A DNA stretch of 64,000 nt from Sphingomonas crocodyli. GTDB lineage: Bacteria > Pseudomonadota > Alphaproteobacteria > Sphingomonadales > Sphingomonadaceae. The stretch covers positions 1,302,001-1,366,000 of the forward strand of contig NZ_SACN01000001.1 in the NCBI RefSeq assembly GCF_004005865.1, read 5' to 3'. Both the position numbers and the translations under genes were made by a program. Below the pieces are notes generated by a model. It searched no databases. It had not been told where the DNA came from and saw only the letters and a program-made list of their open reading frames with translations. Position 1 is the first letter of the stretch. Each line of letters begins with the position of its first letter. Below, in pieces: positions 26,458-35,294 of this stretch.

Positions 26458-27399
26458 ATGCGCTATTGGTGGGTCAATCAGAACCAGACCTACAAGCATG
26501 AGGTGCAGGGCGGGTTTCTATGGTCGCCCAAGCGCAATAAGGCGGGTCGGCGTAATCCATTCTACGACAATATGGCGCAGGTTGAGGCCGGCGATCTGAT
26601 CCTCTCGTTCTGCGACACGATGATCAAAGCCGTCGGTGTCGCACAGGGGCCCGCTGAGTCCGCAGGTAAGCCCAATTTTGGCAGCATTGGTGACCAATGG
26701 TCAGACGATGGCTGGTTCGTGCCGGTGGAGTTCCAGCTTGCCGAAACACCGGTGAAGCCCAAGGACTTCATTGCCGAACTCGCAGCCCATCTCGAGCCGA
26801 AATATGCGCCGCTTCAAGCCAACGGCAATGGCAATCAAGGCGTCTATCTGGCGGAGATCTCTGAGCCATTCGCAGCGATCATTCTCGACAAACTTGGTCT
26901 TTCGATTGCGGCCTTTGTGAATGGAGAACCGTCTGACGATGCGGTGCAGGCAGGGGACGAGGTTGCCCAACAGGCGTTGCAAGGGCGAACCGACATCGGC
27001 CCCACCCAAAAGGAGCAACTGATCCTATCGCGCCGAGGGCAGGGCATCTTTCGATCCAATGTTCGGCTCAATGAAACTGCGTGTCGGCTGACCGGCGTCT
27101 CAGATCCGCAATTCCTTATCGCCAGCCACATCAAGCCCTGGCGGCATTGTTCGGATCTGGAGAAGCTCGATGGTTGTAACGGGCTGCTTCTATCGCCCCA
27201 TGTGGACAAGCTCTTCGATCGTGGCCTGATCAGCTTTATGGATGATGGCACCGTTCTGAAGTCCATAAGGCTGCCGAGCGACGTGTGGGCAGCTTGGGGT
27301 TTCGATGCGATCGTCAATGTCGGCGGGTTCAGTGCTGAGCAGGCCGCTTATCTCGCTTATCATCGCACGGACGTCTTCAAGCAAGGCGACGGCGCGTGA
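26458..27399 (+). CDS. EVE-HNH type endonuclease
   Basis: A 313-residue protein. The N-terminal half resembles an EVE/PUA-like domain (RYWWVNQNQTYKHEV, VEAGDLILSFCD). The C-terminal part is an HNH nuclease of the HNH_2 type: SHIKPW (His224), CNGLLL (Asn241) and SPHVDKLFD (His248) form the catalytic core. EVE domains bind modified bases, so EVE-HNH proteins are believed to cut DNA carrying 5-methylcytosine or similar marks (type IV-like restriction). No methylase or partner is next to it. It converges on the MFS gene with a 23-bp tail overlap. Confidence 0.75.
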   Translation: MRYWWVNQNQTYKHEVQGGFLWSPKRNKAGRRNPFYDNMAQVEAGDLILSFCDTMIKAVGVAQGPAESAGKPNFGSIGDQWSDDGWFVPVEFQLAETPVKPKDFIAELAAHLEPKYAPLQANGNGNQGVYLAEISEPFAAIILDKLGLSIAAFVNGEPSDDAVQAGDEVAQQALQGRTDIGPTQKEQLILSRRGQGIFRSNVRLNETACRLTGVSDPQFLIASHIKPWRHCSDLEKLDGCNGLLLSPHVDKLFDRGLISFMDDGTVLKSIRLPSDVWAAWGFDAIVNVGGFSAEQAAYLAYHRTDVFKQGDGA

Positions 27400-28672
27400 G
27401 AAAACCGAAGGCCGCGATCGCGACATAGCAGAGTGCTGGGATGAGAAGGCTCATTCTCAGCCCCGCCAAATCGGCAAGCTGCCCCGTGAGCGGCGGGATG
27501 ATGGCGCCACCCACGATCGCCATGCAGATCACGCCCGACCCTTCGGCGGCACGTTTGCCAAGCCCGGTGCTCGCCAAGGTGAAGATCGTTGGGAACATGA
27601 TCGAGTTCATGAGCCCGATTGCGAGAAGCGACCATCCGGACACCGCGCCGATGCTGTTGGCCGAGATAAGGATCAGCGCGATGGAGGCGGTGGCGACCCC
27701 GGCGAGCACCTTGCCTGGATCCAAGACCCTGAGCAGGGCAGAGCCGGCAAAGCGCCCGAGCATCGCGCCGCCCCAATAGAAGGCGACATAGGTTCCAGCG
27801 GCTTCTTGTGACAGGTTGAGCGTATCGGTCTGGGTCAGATAGCTGACGATGAGCGAACCGATGGCGACCTCAGCGCCGACATAAAGGAAGATCGAAAGCG
27901 CGCCGAACGCGAACCTTGGTTGTTTGAGCAGGTTGAAGGCGCGCAGGATCGGTGCGTCGTCCGCGATTGTGGTGGCCAATCGACCGCGTCGTGCCCACAC
28001 GATGGCCGCCACGGTGAGAATGGCGACGGCAAGGCCGAGATAAGTGTGGACGACCACCTGGGCTTCGGCGGCGCGATACGCGTCGAGCGCTGGACCCTTG
28101 AGTGCTGAGGGATCAATTTTAGCGAGCGATCCGAGGATGAGCATCGACCCGATGATCGGGAAAAGGGTCGTGCCGAGCGAATTGAAGGCCTGCGCGAAGG
28201 TTAGTCGACTGCTGGCCGTTCGAGGCGGCCCAAGCAGCGAGATCAGCGGATTGGCGACGACCTGCACAGTCGTGATGCCGGCTGCCAGGACGAACAATGC
28301 CAGCAGGAATATGCCGAATGTCGCAGATGCTGCGGCGGGCACGAACAGCAGGCAGCCAGCCGTCATAGTGACCAGGCCTATGGCTGCAGTGACCATATAG
28401 CCGACGCGTCGAACGATGGCGGCGGCCGGTAATGAGATGAGAAAATAGGCAGCAAAAAAGGCTGATTGAACCAGCATCGCTTGGGCGTAGCTGAGCGTGA
28501 ACAGGTCCTTCAGCTTGGGGATGATCACATCGTTCAGGCTGGTGATGCCGCCAAATACGAAAAAGAGCGCAAAAACGAACAGGCGCAGGTCAGGCGCGTC
28601 GATGCCATCGGCCGGGGGATCGTTGGCGACGACCGGGTCTGACGATGAGACAGGTTCGACGTTCAGCTGCAT
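27377..28672 (-). CDS. Sugar MFS transporter, FucP-like
   Basis: A 431-residue, 12-helix MFS protein of the FucP/GluP fucose-glucose-galactose type (FFVFGGITSLNDVIIPKLK in TM1, QSAFFAAYFLISLPAA in TM2). It imports a monosaccharide with protons. ATG 28672 is chosen because of a GGGAGAGGA site. It belongs to the locus with the exported 2H protein, a TonB receptor and a ROK regulator, which is the usual setting for uptake of a glycan or glycoside in sphingomonads. Confidence 0.85.
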   Translation of the reverse strand: MQLNVEPVSSSDPVVANDPPADGIDAPDLRLFVFALFFVFGGITSLNDVIIPKLKDLFTLSYAQAMLVQSAFFAAYFLISLPAAAIVRRVGYMVTAAIGLVTMTAGCLLFVPAAASATFGIFLLALFVLAAGITTVQVVANPLISLLGPPRTASSRLTFAQAFNSLGTTLFPIIGSMLILGSLAKIDPSALKGPALDAYRAAEAQVVVHTYLGLAVAILTVAAIVWARRGRLATTIADDAPILRAFNLLKQPRFAFGALSIFLYVGAEVAIGSLIVSYLTQTDTLNLSQEAAGTYVAFYWGGAMLGRFAGSALLRVLDPGKVLAGVATASIALILISANSIGAVSGWSLLAIGLMNSIMFPTIFTLASTGLGKRAAEGSGVICMAIVGGAIIPPLTGQLADLAGLRMSLLIPALCYVAIAAFGFLTRRRLA

Positions 28673-28780
28673 GGCCTTTTCCTCTCCCTGCGACGTCACT
28701 GTGCGACCGTCGTCATTATGCTCTGGGCCGTAAGAATGGTTGGGTGATCTGCTAGCCCACCGCGCAAGCTCGTGCTCGCT

Positions 28781-29596
28781 TCACTTCTGAGCTGGGCCAG
28801 TTTGCGCTGCCAGATAGAGAATGCGGTGAAAGGCAAACATGTCATGGAAGGTGCAGAATTCTGGCGCACCCAGGGTGATCACCGGTGACTTCGCGGCAAG
28901 CTCATGGGCCCACCGATTGAATGTCGTGATGAAAGAGGCCTCTTCCGCGGCGTTCAGCCAGGCGATGAAATAGCCGAGCGAAATGTGGAAACGATATGTG
29001 TCAGGGGCCGGGAGCGGGATCTTGGTCGCGTCGGCAATTGCGCGGCGCAGCTCGGCGAGTTTGCTATGTTCGGCGGCATCTGCCGGCAGGAGGCGCAGGG
29101 TGAGGGGCGCACCATTGGTTGGGTCCTGCGATGGATCAACCCGCATCTTGATCGGCACGCGACAATCAATGCGCGCGGTTTTGAGCCGTTCGGTGAGGAT
29201 CTCGGTACATTGCGCCATCGGCATGTCGAGCGACAAGTCGGCCGGCCATGACTTTGGCAGTCGGGGACGGTCATTGGCGCCGCCAAAGACTGTCATGTGA
29301 TAGCTTGATGGAGGAAGCAGAGCGACTTTGCGGAGGAAAGCATGCTTTGGCGCTTCCCGATAAATATCCAACAGCGCGTCAAAGCAGGCTGCATGCTCTC
29401 CTTGCTGCGGCACGTGGCAAATGACGGTGTTGCCGGCAAAGGGGTGAACCCGACCATCTGCATAGAATTTGGAGCCGACATCGGGCGGATAAGGGCCACG
29501 CGCAGCTTGTGCGGGGTTGGATGCCCCGACGATCGCGGTTGCGCCGGCGGCCATCAATTCAAGAAAATGGCGTCGATCGGTCGAAAGCTTGGTCAT
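28781..29596 (-). CDS. Tat-exported 2H phosphoesterase-like protein (DUF1868)
   Basis: A 271-residue protein with a Tat signal (DRRHFLELMAAGATAIVG...). Two 2H-superfamily histidine motifs, YHMTVFGG and FHISLGY, are present, as in DUF1868 proteins. The 2H fold usually cleaves cyclic phosphodiesters such as 2',3'-cyclic nucleotides. An exported form is unusual. It lies between a TonB receptor and a FucP-type transporter, so its substrate may be an extracytoplasmic phosphorylated sugar or nucleotide; this is inference only. Confidence 0.75.
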   Translation of the reverse strand: MTKLSTDRRHFLELMAAGATAIVGASNPAQAARGPYPPDVGSKFYADGRVHPFAGNTVICHVPQQGEHAACFDALLDIYREAPKHAFLRKVALLPPSSYHMTVFGGANDRPRLPKSWPADLSLDMPMAQCTEILTERLKTARIDCRVPIKMRVDPSQDPTNGAPLTLRLLPADAAEHSKLAELRRAIADATKIPLPAPDTYRFHISLGYFIAWLNAAEEASFITTFNRWAHELAAKSPVITLGAPEFCTFHDMFAFHRILYLAAQTGPAQK

Positions 29597-29619
29597 ACAC
29601 AAAGGGTTCTTCGCTGCTT

Positions 29620-29643
29620 GGCTCCCCCATTTGAGGGGGAGCC
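29620..29643 (-). terminator. Hairpin between TonB receptor and 2H gene
   Basis: A perfect 9-bp stem GGCTCCCCC / GGGGGAGCC with a 6-base loop lies in the 90-bp gap after the TonB receptor. There is no T-run on the minus strand. It is probably a partial terminator or mRNA-stabilising hairpin that lowers expression of the downstream genes relative to the receptor. Confidence 0.5.
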
Positions 29644-29686
29644 ATATGGTCGAACATGAGCCGGTTCGCGGCTCCGATATTTTGCC

Positions 29687-31939
29687 TCAGTAGCTCAGGT
29701 GGAAATTGGCGCCGACGTAGCGGCGATCATCGCGGGGCACGAAGCGAACCACGCCCTGACCAAATGTCCCAAGGTTAGTCGAGTAGGACTTATCCGTGAT
29801 GTTCTTCACGACCAGGTTGAGCTCCCACCGATCCTTGCCGATCAACCCAAGCGACGCATTCCAGATCCCAAAGGCGCTCTGCTCGGTCGTTGGAGTTTGG
29901 TTGATGCTATACTGAACCTTGCTCTGCGCATTGGCATCGGTGGTCAGTCGGATGGAGAGAGCGTCGCTCACGGGCAGCTCATAGCTTGCCCGGACATTGC
30001 CCTTCCACCTGGGCGCATAAGGAAGCGGCCGGCCATTGATCTGACAGGATGCATTGGCGCCCGCAGGGCAAATGAAATTGTCGACGCGTGCCTTGGTATA
30101 AGCGCCGCCAGCCGAAAGCGTGAGTGCTCGCGTGGGCTGAAAGTCAACGTCAAGCTCGACACCGCGGGTGGACACGCGGCCCGCATTGACGAGGCGGGTG
30201 ACAGGCGACCCGTTGAACGTGTCGAAGAAATTGACCTGATAATTTTTGAACTTGTCGAGGAAGCCCGCGATGTTCACGCGCAGCATATTGTCGAGGAAGC
30301 GCGATTTTATGCCGACTTCGTAGGAGTTGGAGGTTTCCGGTTTCAGCGCCATCGTGTCCTGCGGCAGCATGCTGAAAGCGACATTATAGGCCGGTCCCTT
30401 ATAGCCGCGGCCATAAGTGAAATAGGCCATCGCGCTCGGTGCGAGGTCATATTGGAGCCCTGCGCGACCCGAAAAGCCGGTGTCGCTCGTATTTCCGCCC
30501 GCTGTAAATGCAGTCTGGATGCCCGCAACCGCTGTGGGCGAGGTCGAGGTCCGGACGAAGGAATAACGCAGCTTGTCGCGCGTCAGGCGTGCGCCGAGCG
30601 TCGCGCGAAACTGATCGGTGAAGTGGAGATTGGCTTCACCGAAGCCCGCATAGCTCTTGTTCTTCACACTATAATTCGCAACGCCTAGAAAGCTGGCGCC
30701 TGTGGCGAGCGTCGTGATGCGCTGATAGCGCTCCTTGTCGTCGCCCTGGAAGAAGAAGAGCCCGACCTGATAGTCGATAAATTGGCCCTTGGGCGATGCA
30801 AGCCTCAGCTCCTGCGAATATTGATCGAAGTCGAGATTGCCGATGTCGTGCTGCTGGGGAAAAGCGGTGGTGGCAGCGGGCAGGCGATCCTGATCCTGTG
30901 CCTGGTCATTTTTCCAGCCCCGCCATGCGGTGATGGACGTGACGGTATAGTCGCCCAGGCTCCAATCGGCTTGAAGCGAGATCCCCCGGTTCTTGTCCTT
31001 GGCAAAGGTAGAGTAATTGCTGTTGATCGCACGATTGTCGGCGCGGGGAACGACCGGTGCCAAAGCTGACGCAAAGGCCGGGAAGTTGGTCACGACATTC
31101 GTCGGATAGGCGACCAAAGTGGTCGACGACACGACGCCTTGCGGCGTGGTGGATTTCGCATCGGCATAGTCGCCGATCAGCGTGATTTTCAGATCTTCGC
31201 TCGGCGTGAACTGGAGCTTGCCGCGAACGCCTGCATTGCGAAAGCCATTGACGGTCTTGTTGTTGAAGACGTTGGTGACGTTGCCGTTGAAATGCGAATA
31301 AGCGCCCGTCAGGCTGAAGGCGACCTTGTCGCCAGCCAGCGGGCCCGAGACGCCAGCACGCAGCCGCCACTCATCGCCGCCCGTATAATAGCCGATATCT
31401 GCAAAACCGTGGAACGCGTCACCGGGCGCGCGGGTGACGATATTGACCGCGCCAACCGACGCATTCTTACCAAAGAGCGTGCCCTGGGGGCCGCGCAGAA
31501 CTTCGATATGATCGATATCCATCAGATCCATGCTGGCCTGGCCTTGGCGAGCCAGAACAACGCCGTCGATCACGGTCGAGACCGTGGGCTCTACGCCAGG
31601 CGAGGTCGAGACTGTGCCCAAGCCACGGATGAAGAGTGCCTGATCCTTGGCCGATGCGGTGTTGCGAAAGTTCAGTGACGGGACGATCGCCGAAATGCTT
31701 TGCAAGCCCGCTCGATTTTCCGAGCGCAGAAGATCTCCGCCGACGACCGAGATCGCGATCGGAACCTTCTGCAACGGTTCGGCGCGCCGCGTTGCGGTGA
31801 CGACAATGTCATTGATGTCTGTCCCGGCTTCTGGCGCGACGTCTTGTGCATAGCTCGGTGCTCCGAACGCCATGACGATGAACGCGGCCGAACATGCCGA
31901 GCTCGCGAAACGCAAAATATTCGAGCGATTCCTAGCCAC
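29687..31939 (-). CDS. TonB-dependent outer-membrane receptor
   Basis: A 750-residue receptor. It starts with GTG (31939), supported by an AGGAGG site 6 bases upstream. After the signal peptide comes NDIVVTATRR, then the plug motif (HIEVLRGPQGTLFGKNASVG), and the barrel ends GANFHLSY. The plug and barrel type is that common in Sphingomonadaceae for carbohydrates and aromatic compounds. Divergent from the ROK regulator, which probably controls it. The 194-bp divergent region contains GAGTATAT-N8-ATATTCTC, an imperfect inverted repeat at 32040-32063 that may be the ROK operator. Confidence 0.9.
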   Translation of the reverse strand: MARNRSNILRFASSACSAAFIVMAFGAPSYAQDVAPEAGTDINDIVVTATRRAEPLQKVPIAISVVGGDLLRSENRAGLQSISAIVPSLNFRNTASAKDQALFIRGLGTVSTSPGVEPTVSTVIDGVVLARQGQASMDLMDIDHIEVLRGPQGTLFGKNASVGAVNIVTRAPGDAFHGFADIGYYTGGDEWRLRAGVSGPLAGDKVAFSLTGAYSHFNGNVTNVFNNKTVNGFRNAGVRGKLQFTPSEDLKITLIGDYADAKSTTPQGVVSSTTLVAYPTNVVTNFPAFASALAPVVPRADNRAINSNYSTFAKDKNRGISLQADWSLGDYTVTSITAWRGWKNDQAQDQDRLPAATTAFPQQHDIGNLDFDQYSQELRLASPKGQFIDYQVGLFFFQGDDKERYQRITTLATGASFLGVANYSVKNKSYAGFGEANLHFTDQFRATLGARLTRDKLRYSFVRTSTSPTAVAGIQTAFTAGGNTSDTGFSGRAGLQYDLAPSAMAYFTYGRGYKGPAYNVAFSMLPQDTMALKPETSNSYEVGIKSRFLDNMLRVNIAGFLDKFKNYQVNFFDTFNGSPVTRLVNAGRVSTRGVELDVDFQPTRALTLSAGGAYTKARVDNFICPAGANASCQINGRPLPYAPRWKGNVRASYELPVSDALSIRLTTDANAQSKVQYSINQTPTTEQSAFGIWNASLGLIGKDRWELNLVVKNITDKSYSTNLGTFGQGVVRFVPRDDRRYVGANFHLSY

Positions 31940-32133
31940 CTGATCCTCCTGTTGCGCGGTATGGATGCGCCGAAATCACTCGTCGCAAGTCCGCTTGGCG
32001 GCGATCATGCCACCAACAACGCGCAAATGCACTCTCAATGAGTATATTTGATGACATATTCTCTTCCTGGCGCGGTTGTATCCACATGCGGCAGGTGCGA
32101 TCACGCGCTTTGGGCAGGAGATAAGCCGACGAA

Positions 32134-33303
32134 ATGTCTGAGAATGATCCATCTTTCGGGCGATTGATGAACAGCGAACGCGGCGTTCTCGATGTCTTGT
32201 TTCGGGGCGGCGGCACCACGCAGGGCGATCTCGTCAATGCTTTGGATCTCACCCAGCAGTCAATTTCACGCATCGTAGGTGGATTGTCGGATCGCGAGAT
32301 GATCGTCTCGGGTGAAAAGGTCAGTGGCACCAAGGGCTATCGAACATCTGCGCTCAAATTGGCTGGCGAGTTCGCGCATTCGGTCGGCGTTTCGATCACC
32401 GCGGGTACGGCGGCGATGGTGGTGATGAACTTTGCAGGGGATATTGTTGACCAGAGCAAGGCGCATCCGCGCAGCATGGGCGTGGAGAATGTCGCGGCTT
32501 GGATCGAAGAGGGTTTGCGTGGCTACTCCGGCGATCAGGATCGACGCGGTGTCTTTGCCGGCTTAGGGCTGAGTATCGCTGGTTCGTTCATTGACGAGCG
32601 GTCCTTCAATACCCCGAGCTATTTGGAGGAATGGGCTGGGATCGACGTGCAGCAGGTTCTGGGCGCCAGGCTCGGTTGTGCTGTTTTCGCCGAGAATGAC
32701 GGCAATGCGGCGACCTTGGCAGAGGGCATGCTGGGCGTAGGGCGTTGGGCGCCAAGCTTTGCTTATCTCTATTTGAGTTCCGGCGTTGGCGGCGGCCTCA
32801 TGTTGAACGGTGAATTGTGGCGAGGGCGCTATGGCAATGCCGGCGAGTTTGCTGGCGGCTTGCCGCCCAATATCTATCCGTTCCCTAATCTCGAGCTCTT
32901 GCGGATACTCGTCGCGCGGGACGGAGCGAGTTTCGAGACGGTGGATGAGCTTGTCACCCATTATGACCCGTCATGGCCGGCGATCGAGGAGTGGATAACC
33001 CGGGTGCATGATTCCGTTTCGATCATCGTCTCAAATGCGGCGGCTATCCTCGATCTTGATGCCATCGTTTTGGGCGGCCTGATCCCGGTGGATCTGGCCA
33101 GGCGATTGGCGGCGAAGTTGGAAATGTTCGACCAACGCCGGCGCTCCGTCGCCCGCCCGATCGCGCGCCTGGTGCCAGGCGAGGTCCAGTCAGACGCCGC
33201 GGCTATAGGGGCAGCCATGCTCCCGCTGCGCGCGACCTTCTTTGCACCGCAAGGGTTGCGTGCTCCCATTGCTGCCTCCCGGGGGGCAGTGCCTCAGCCG
33301 TAA
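32134..33303 (+). CDS. ROK family transcriptional regulator
   Basis: A 389-residue ROK regulator. An N-terminal winged helix-turn-helix (GGGTTQGDLVNALDLTQQSI) is followed by a ROK sugar-kinase-like domain (AENDGNAATLAEGML, YLSSGVGGGLML). ROK repressors bind a sugar or sugar phosphate. The usual zinc motif of the family, CxCGxxGC after GEF, is absent: the corresponding region reads EFAGGLPPNIYPFPNLE without any cysteine. Divergent from the TonB receptor at 29687-31939, whose locus it likely regulates. A weak ribosome site precedes ATG 32134. Confidence 0.85.
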   Translation: MSENDPSFGRLMNSERGVLDVLFRGGGTTQGDLVNALDLTQQSISRIVGGLSDREMIVSGEKVSGTKGYRTSALKLAGEFAHSVGVSITAGTAAMVVMNFAGDIVDQSKAHPRSMGVENVAAWIEEGLRGYSGDQDRRGVFAGLGLSIAGSFIDERSFNTPSYLEEWAGIDVQQVLGARLGCAVFAENDGNAATLAEGMLGVGRWAPSFAYLYLSSGVGGGLMLNGELWRGRYGNAGEFAGGLPPNIYPFPNLELLRILVARDGASFETVDELVTHYDPSWPAIEEWITRVHDSVSIIVSNAAAILDLDAIVLGGLIPVDLARRLAAKLEMFDQRRRSVARPIARLVPGEVQSDAAAIGAAMLPLRATFFAPQGLRAPIAASRGAVPQP

Positions 33304-33328
33304 GTTAGAGATATCGGCCGCCCGCGCT

Positions 33329-34591
33329 TCAAGATCGTGCCGGGCGAACGATCCGGAACAGCATGCCGCTTGCGATGAGGCATATCGCCCCTACGGCTGG
33401 AATTGCCGCCATAAGCATCAACAAGGTCAGATCGCGGAAATCGTCGAGAGACACGCCGGCGAGGGCGACGGCAATGACGCCGCCGCCAAGCGCGAGCCCA
33501 ATCTTATTGGAGGCTAGGAATAGTCCATAAGCGACCCCGGCACTTCCTGGAGCCGAGCGCGCGACCACGTCGCTGAGCGCCGCCCACATCACCATGCCGA
33601 CACCGCCATTGCCGAGGCCAAATCCGATAGCGGCCACCGCCGATAGGACAGAGGTCGTCGGACCTGCCGACCAAAAGACAATCAACGATCCGATCTGCGC
33701 CACGGAGGCTGCGATCAGGACGAGGCCGCTCGACATATGGCGATGCATGCGCAGCCATAATGGTTGTCCGCCCATGATCCCGACCGCCATCATCGCGATT
33801 GTGAGGCTCCCCCACAGGCCTGCTCCGCGCGCTTGGTCGGCCACATAGGGGACGAGCTTGGCAAAAGCGGGCGTGAAAATCGTTGTCGCAAAGGACATGG
33901 AGATGATCAGCCAGAACTCCGCCGTTGGATGCCAGCGGCGGACCGAGCGTTCTTCAATCATAGTGTCTTTGGGGGCCGACAAGTAGCGCGAGAGCATGAA
34001 GGCGCTGATCACCGCGACCACCGCAAAGGCTGCGGATAACAAGACCAGCAGCGATGCACCTTCAGAGCGCTTGGAGCTCGCAATCATGGGCCCGATCACC
34101 GCGGCGATCGTGAGCGTCGCTCCGCCGCTAAACCAGATGCGCGTCGAGGCAACGCTTCGGCGGCTCGCGGCGTCCGTTGTGGCAAGCGACATCAATGCGT
34201 TTTGCGGGATGTCATACAGAGCATAAGCGACCCTGAATGCGACGCCTGCGATGAGCGCATAGCCATACCGTATATCTGCCGGGAGCCAGGCGCCGGCAAA
34301 TACAGCACCGAGCATGAGCGAGCTGATCGCTGACCCTGCAAGCTGCAGTCGGCCGGCGGTGCCAGAGGCGACGAGCCATTGTCTGAGCGTCAGCGCGACG
34401 GCCAGATCGATGAACGCGCTGGCGACAAATCCCGCAGCGAGGACTACGCCCATTTGCGACGCTCGTAAGCCAGCTAGCTCGGTTAGGAAGAAGGCGAAGA
34501 GTATCTCGCTCGAATACCACAGCAGGCTCTTGCCGAAATGGGCGAACCCATAAACCAGGGTAGAGCCCCAACGTTGGGGTTGGCCAAGCAT
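33329..34591 (-). CDS. MFS transporter, GPH (MelB-like) type
   Basis: A 420-residue membrane protein with about 12 helices. It has the look of glycoside-pentoside-hexuronide:cation symporters (FGKSLLWYSSEILFAFFL at TM1, YDIPQNALMSLATTD after TM4). These import glycosides or similar. GGAGG lies 7 bases before the ATG. It converges on the ROK gene, with 25 bp between, and so may be part of the same sugar locus. Confidence 0.75.
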   Translation of the reverse strand: MLGQPQRWGSTLVYGFAHFGKSLLWYSSEILFAFFLTELAGLRASQMGVVLAAGFVASAFIDLAVALTLRQWLVASGTAGRLQLAGSAISSLMLGAVFAGAWLPADIRYGYALIAGVAFRVAYALYDIPQNALMSLATTDAASRRSVASTRIWFSGGATLTIAAVIGPMIASSKRSEGASLLVLLSAAFAVVAVISAFMLSRYLSAPKDTMIEERSVRRWHPTAEFWLIISMSFATTIFTPAFAKLVPYVADQARGAGLWGSLTIAMMAVGIMGGQPLWLRMHRHMSSGLVLIAASVAQIGSLIVFWSAGPTTSVLSAVAAIGFGLGNGGVGMVMWAALSDVVARSAPGSAGVAYGLFLASNKIGLALGGGVIAVALAGVSLDDFRDLTLLMLMAAIPAVGAICLIASGMLFRIVRPARS

Positions 34592-34889
34592 TGCAAACCC
34601 TCCGCAACCGCGCGCTTTCTGCCCGGCACGACGGCGGCGAGCAAGCCAAGGTCATTAGACCGTCGCGGCCGGCGCATGAGATCTCGGTTGGGCGCCCTTG
34701 TATTGCCGACTGCAGGATGCTTGTCTGACCGCAGGGTCATACATTGGAGAAAGCGATGAGGCTGCGCCATTTTCCAAGTTTTATCACGGTGACCTCCCTC
34801 TCAGCAGGGACGGCTCTTCAGGCAGTCCCGTGTAGCGACCTCAGAGGCAAATTCGCGAAATGCAGCGCACTTGGCGCCAAGTCCATCGG

Positions 34890-35081
34890 ATGACGCCCGA
34901 TCAAGAGCGATGGGCCGAAGCTCTCGCGATCAAGAAGACGCATGGCGACAAGGCACTTTCCTTTGTCGGTGTCCGCATCTTCGAACTAGGGCAGGCGGGG
35001 GATATTGAGGGCGTGAAGCGCTGGTTCGAGATCCTGACTAAGTTGCGCGACCTCAGAGTGGCAGAGGAGCGGCCGCAATAA
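34890..35081 (+). CDS. Small protein of the DUF6961 type
   Basis: A 63-residue soluble protein beginning TPDQERWAEALAI, which is what I recall for the DUF6961 proteins that sphingomonads carry in many copies. An upstream in-frame ATG at 34860 would give 73 residues; neither start has a good ribosome site. No function is known. About 300 bp upstream (34592-34889) hold no other gene and must contain the divergent promoters for the MFS gene and this one. Confidence 0.7.
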   Translation: MTPDQERWAEALAIKKTHGDKALSFVGVRIFELGQAGDIEGVKRWFEILTKLRDLRVAEERPQ

Positions 35082-35294
35082 TCTTGTCGTCGAGCCGAGG
35101 CATAAGGTTCACATAACGCGCCAAATTATTTGTCATTCAATCGATGGCCATGTGCTTGCGGCCCGATTGTGGCTGAAAAGGTCATGTGGGGATCTTGCTA
35201 AAGGTAATTCTAACGGATGAATCGGTTCATTCCGGTTTAGGAACGTCTTGACCGTTTGGCCAAATGATGGTGCCTTAATGCCGGGGGGAAGACG

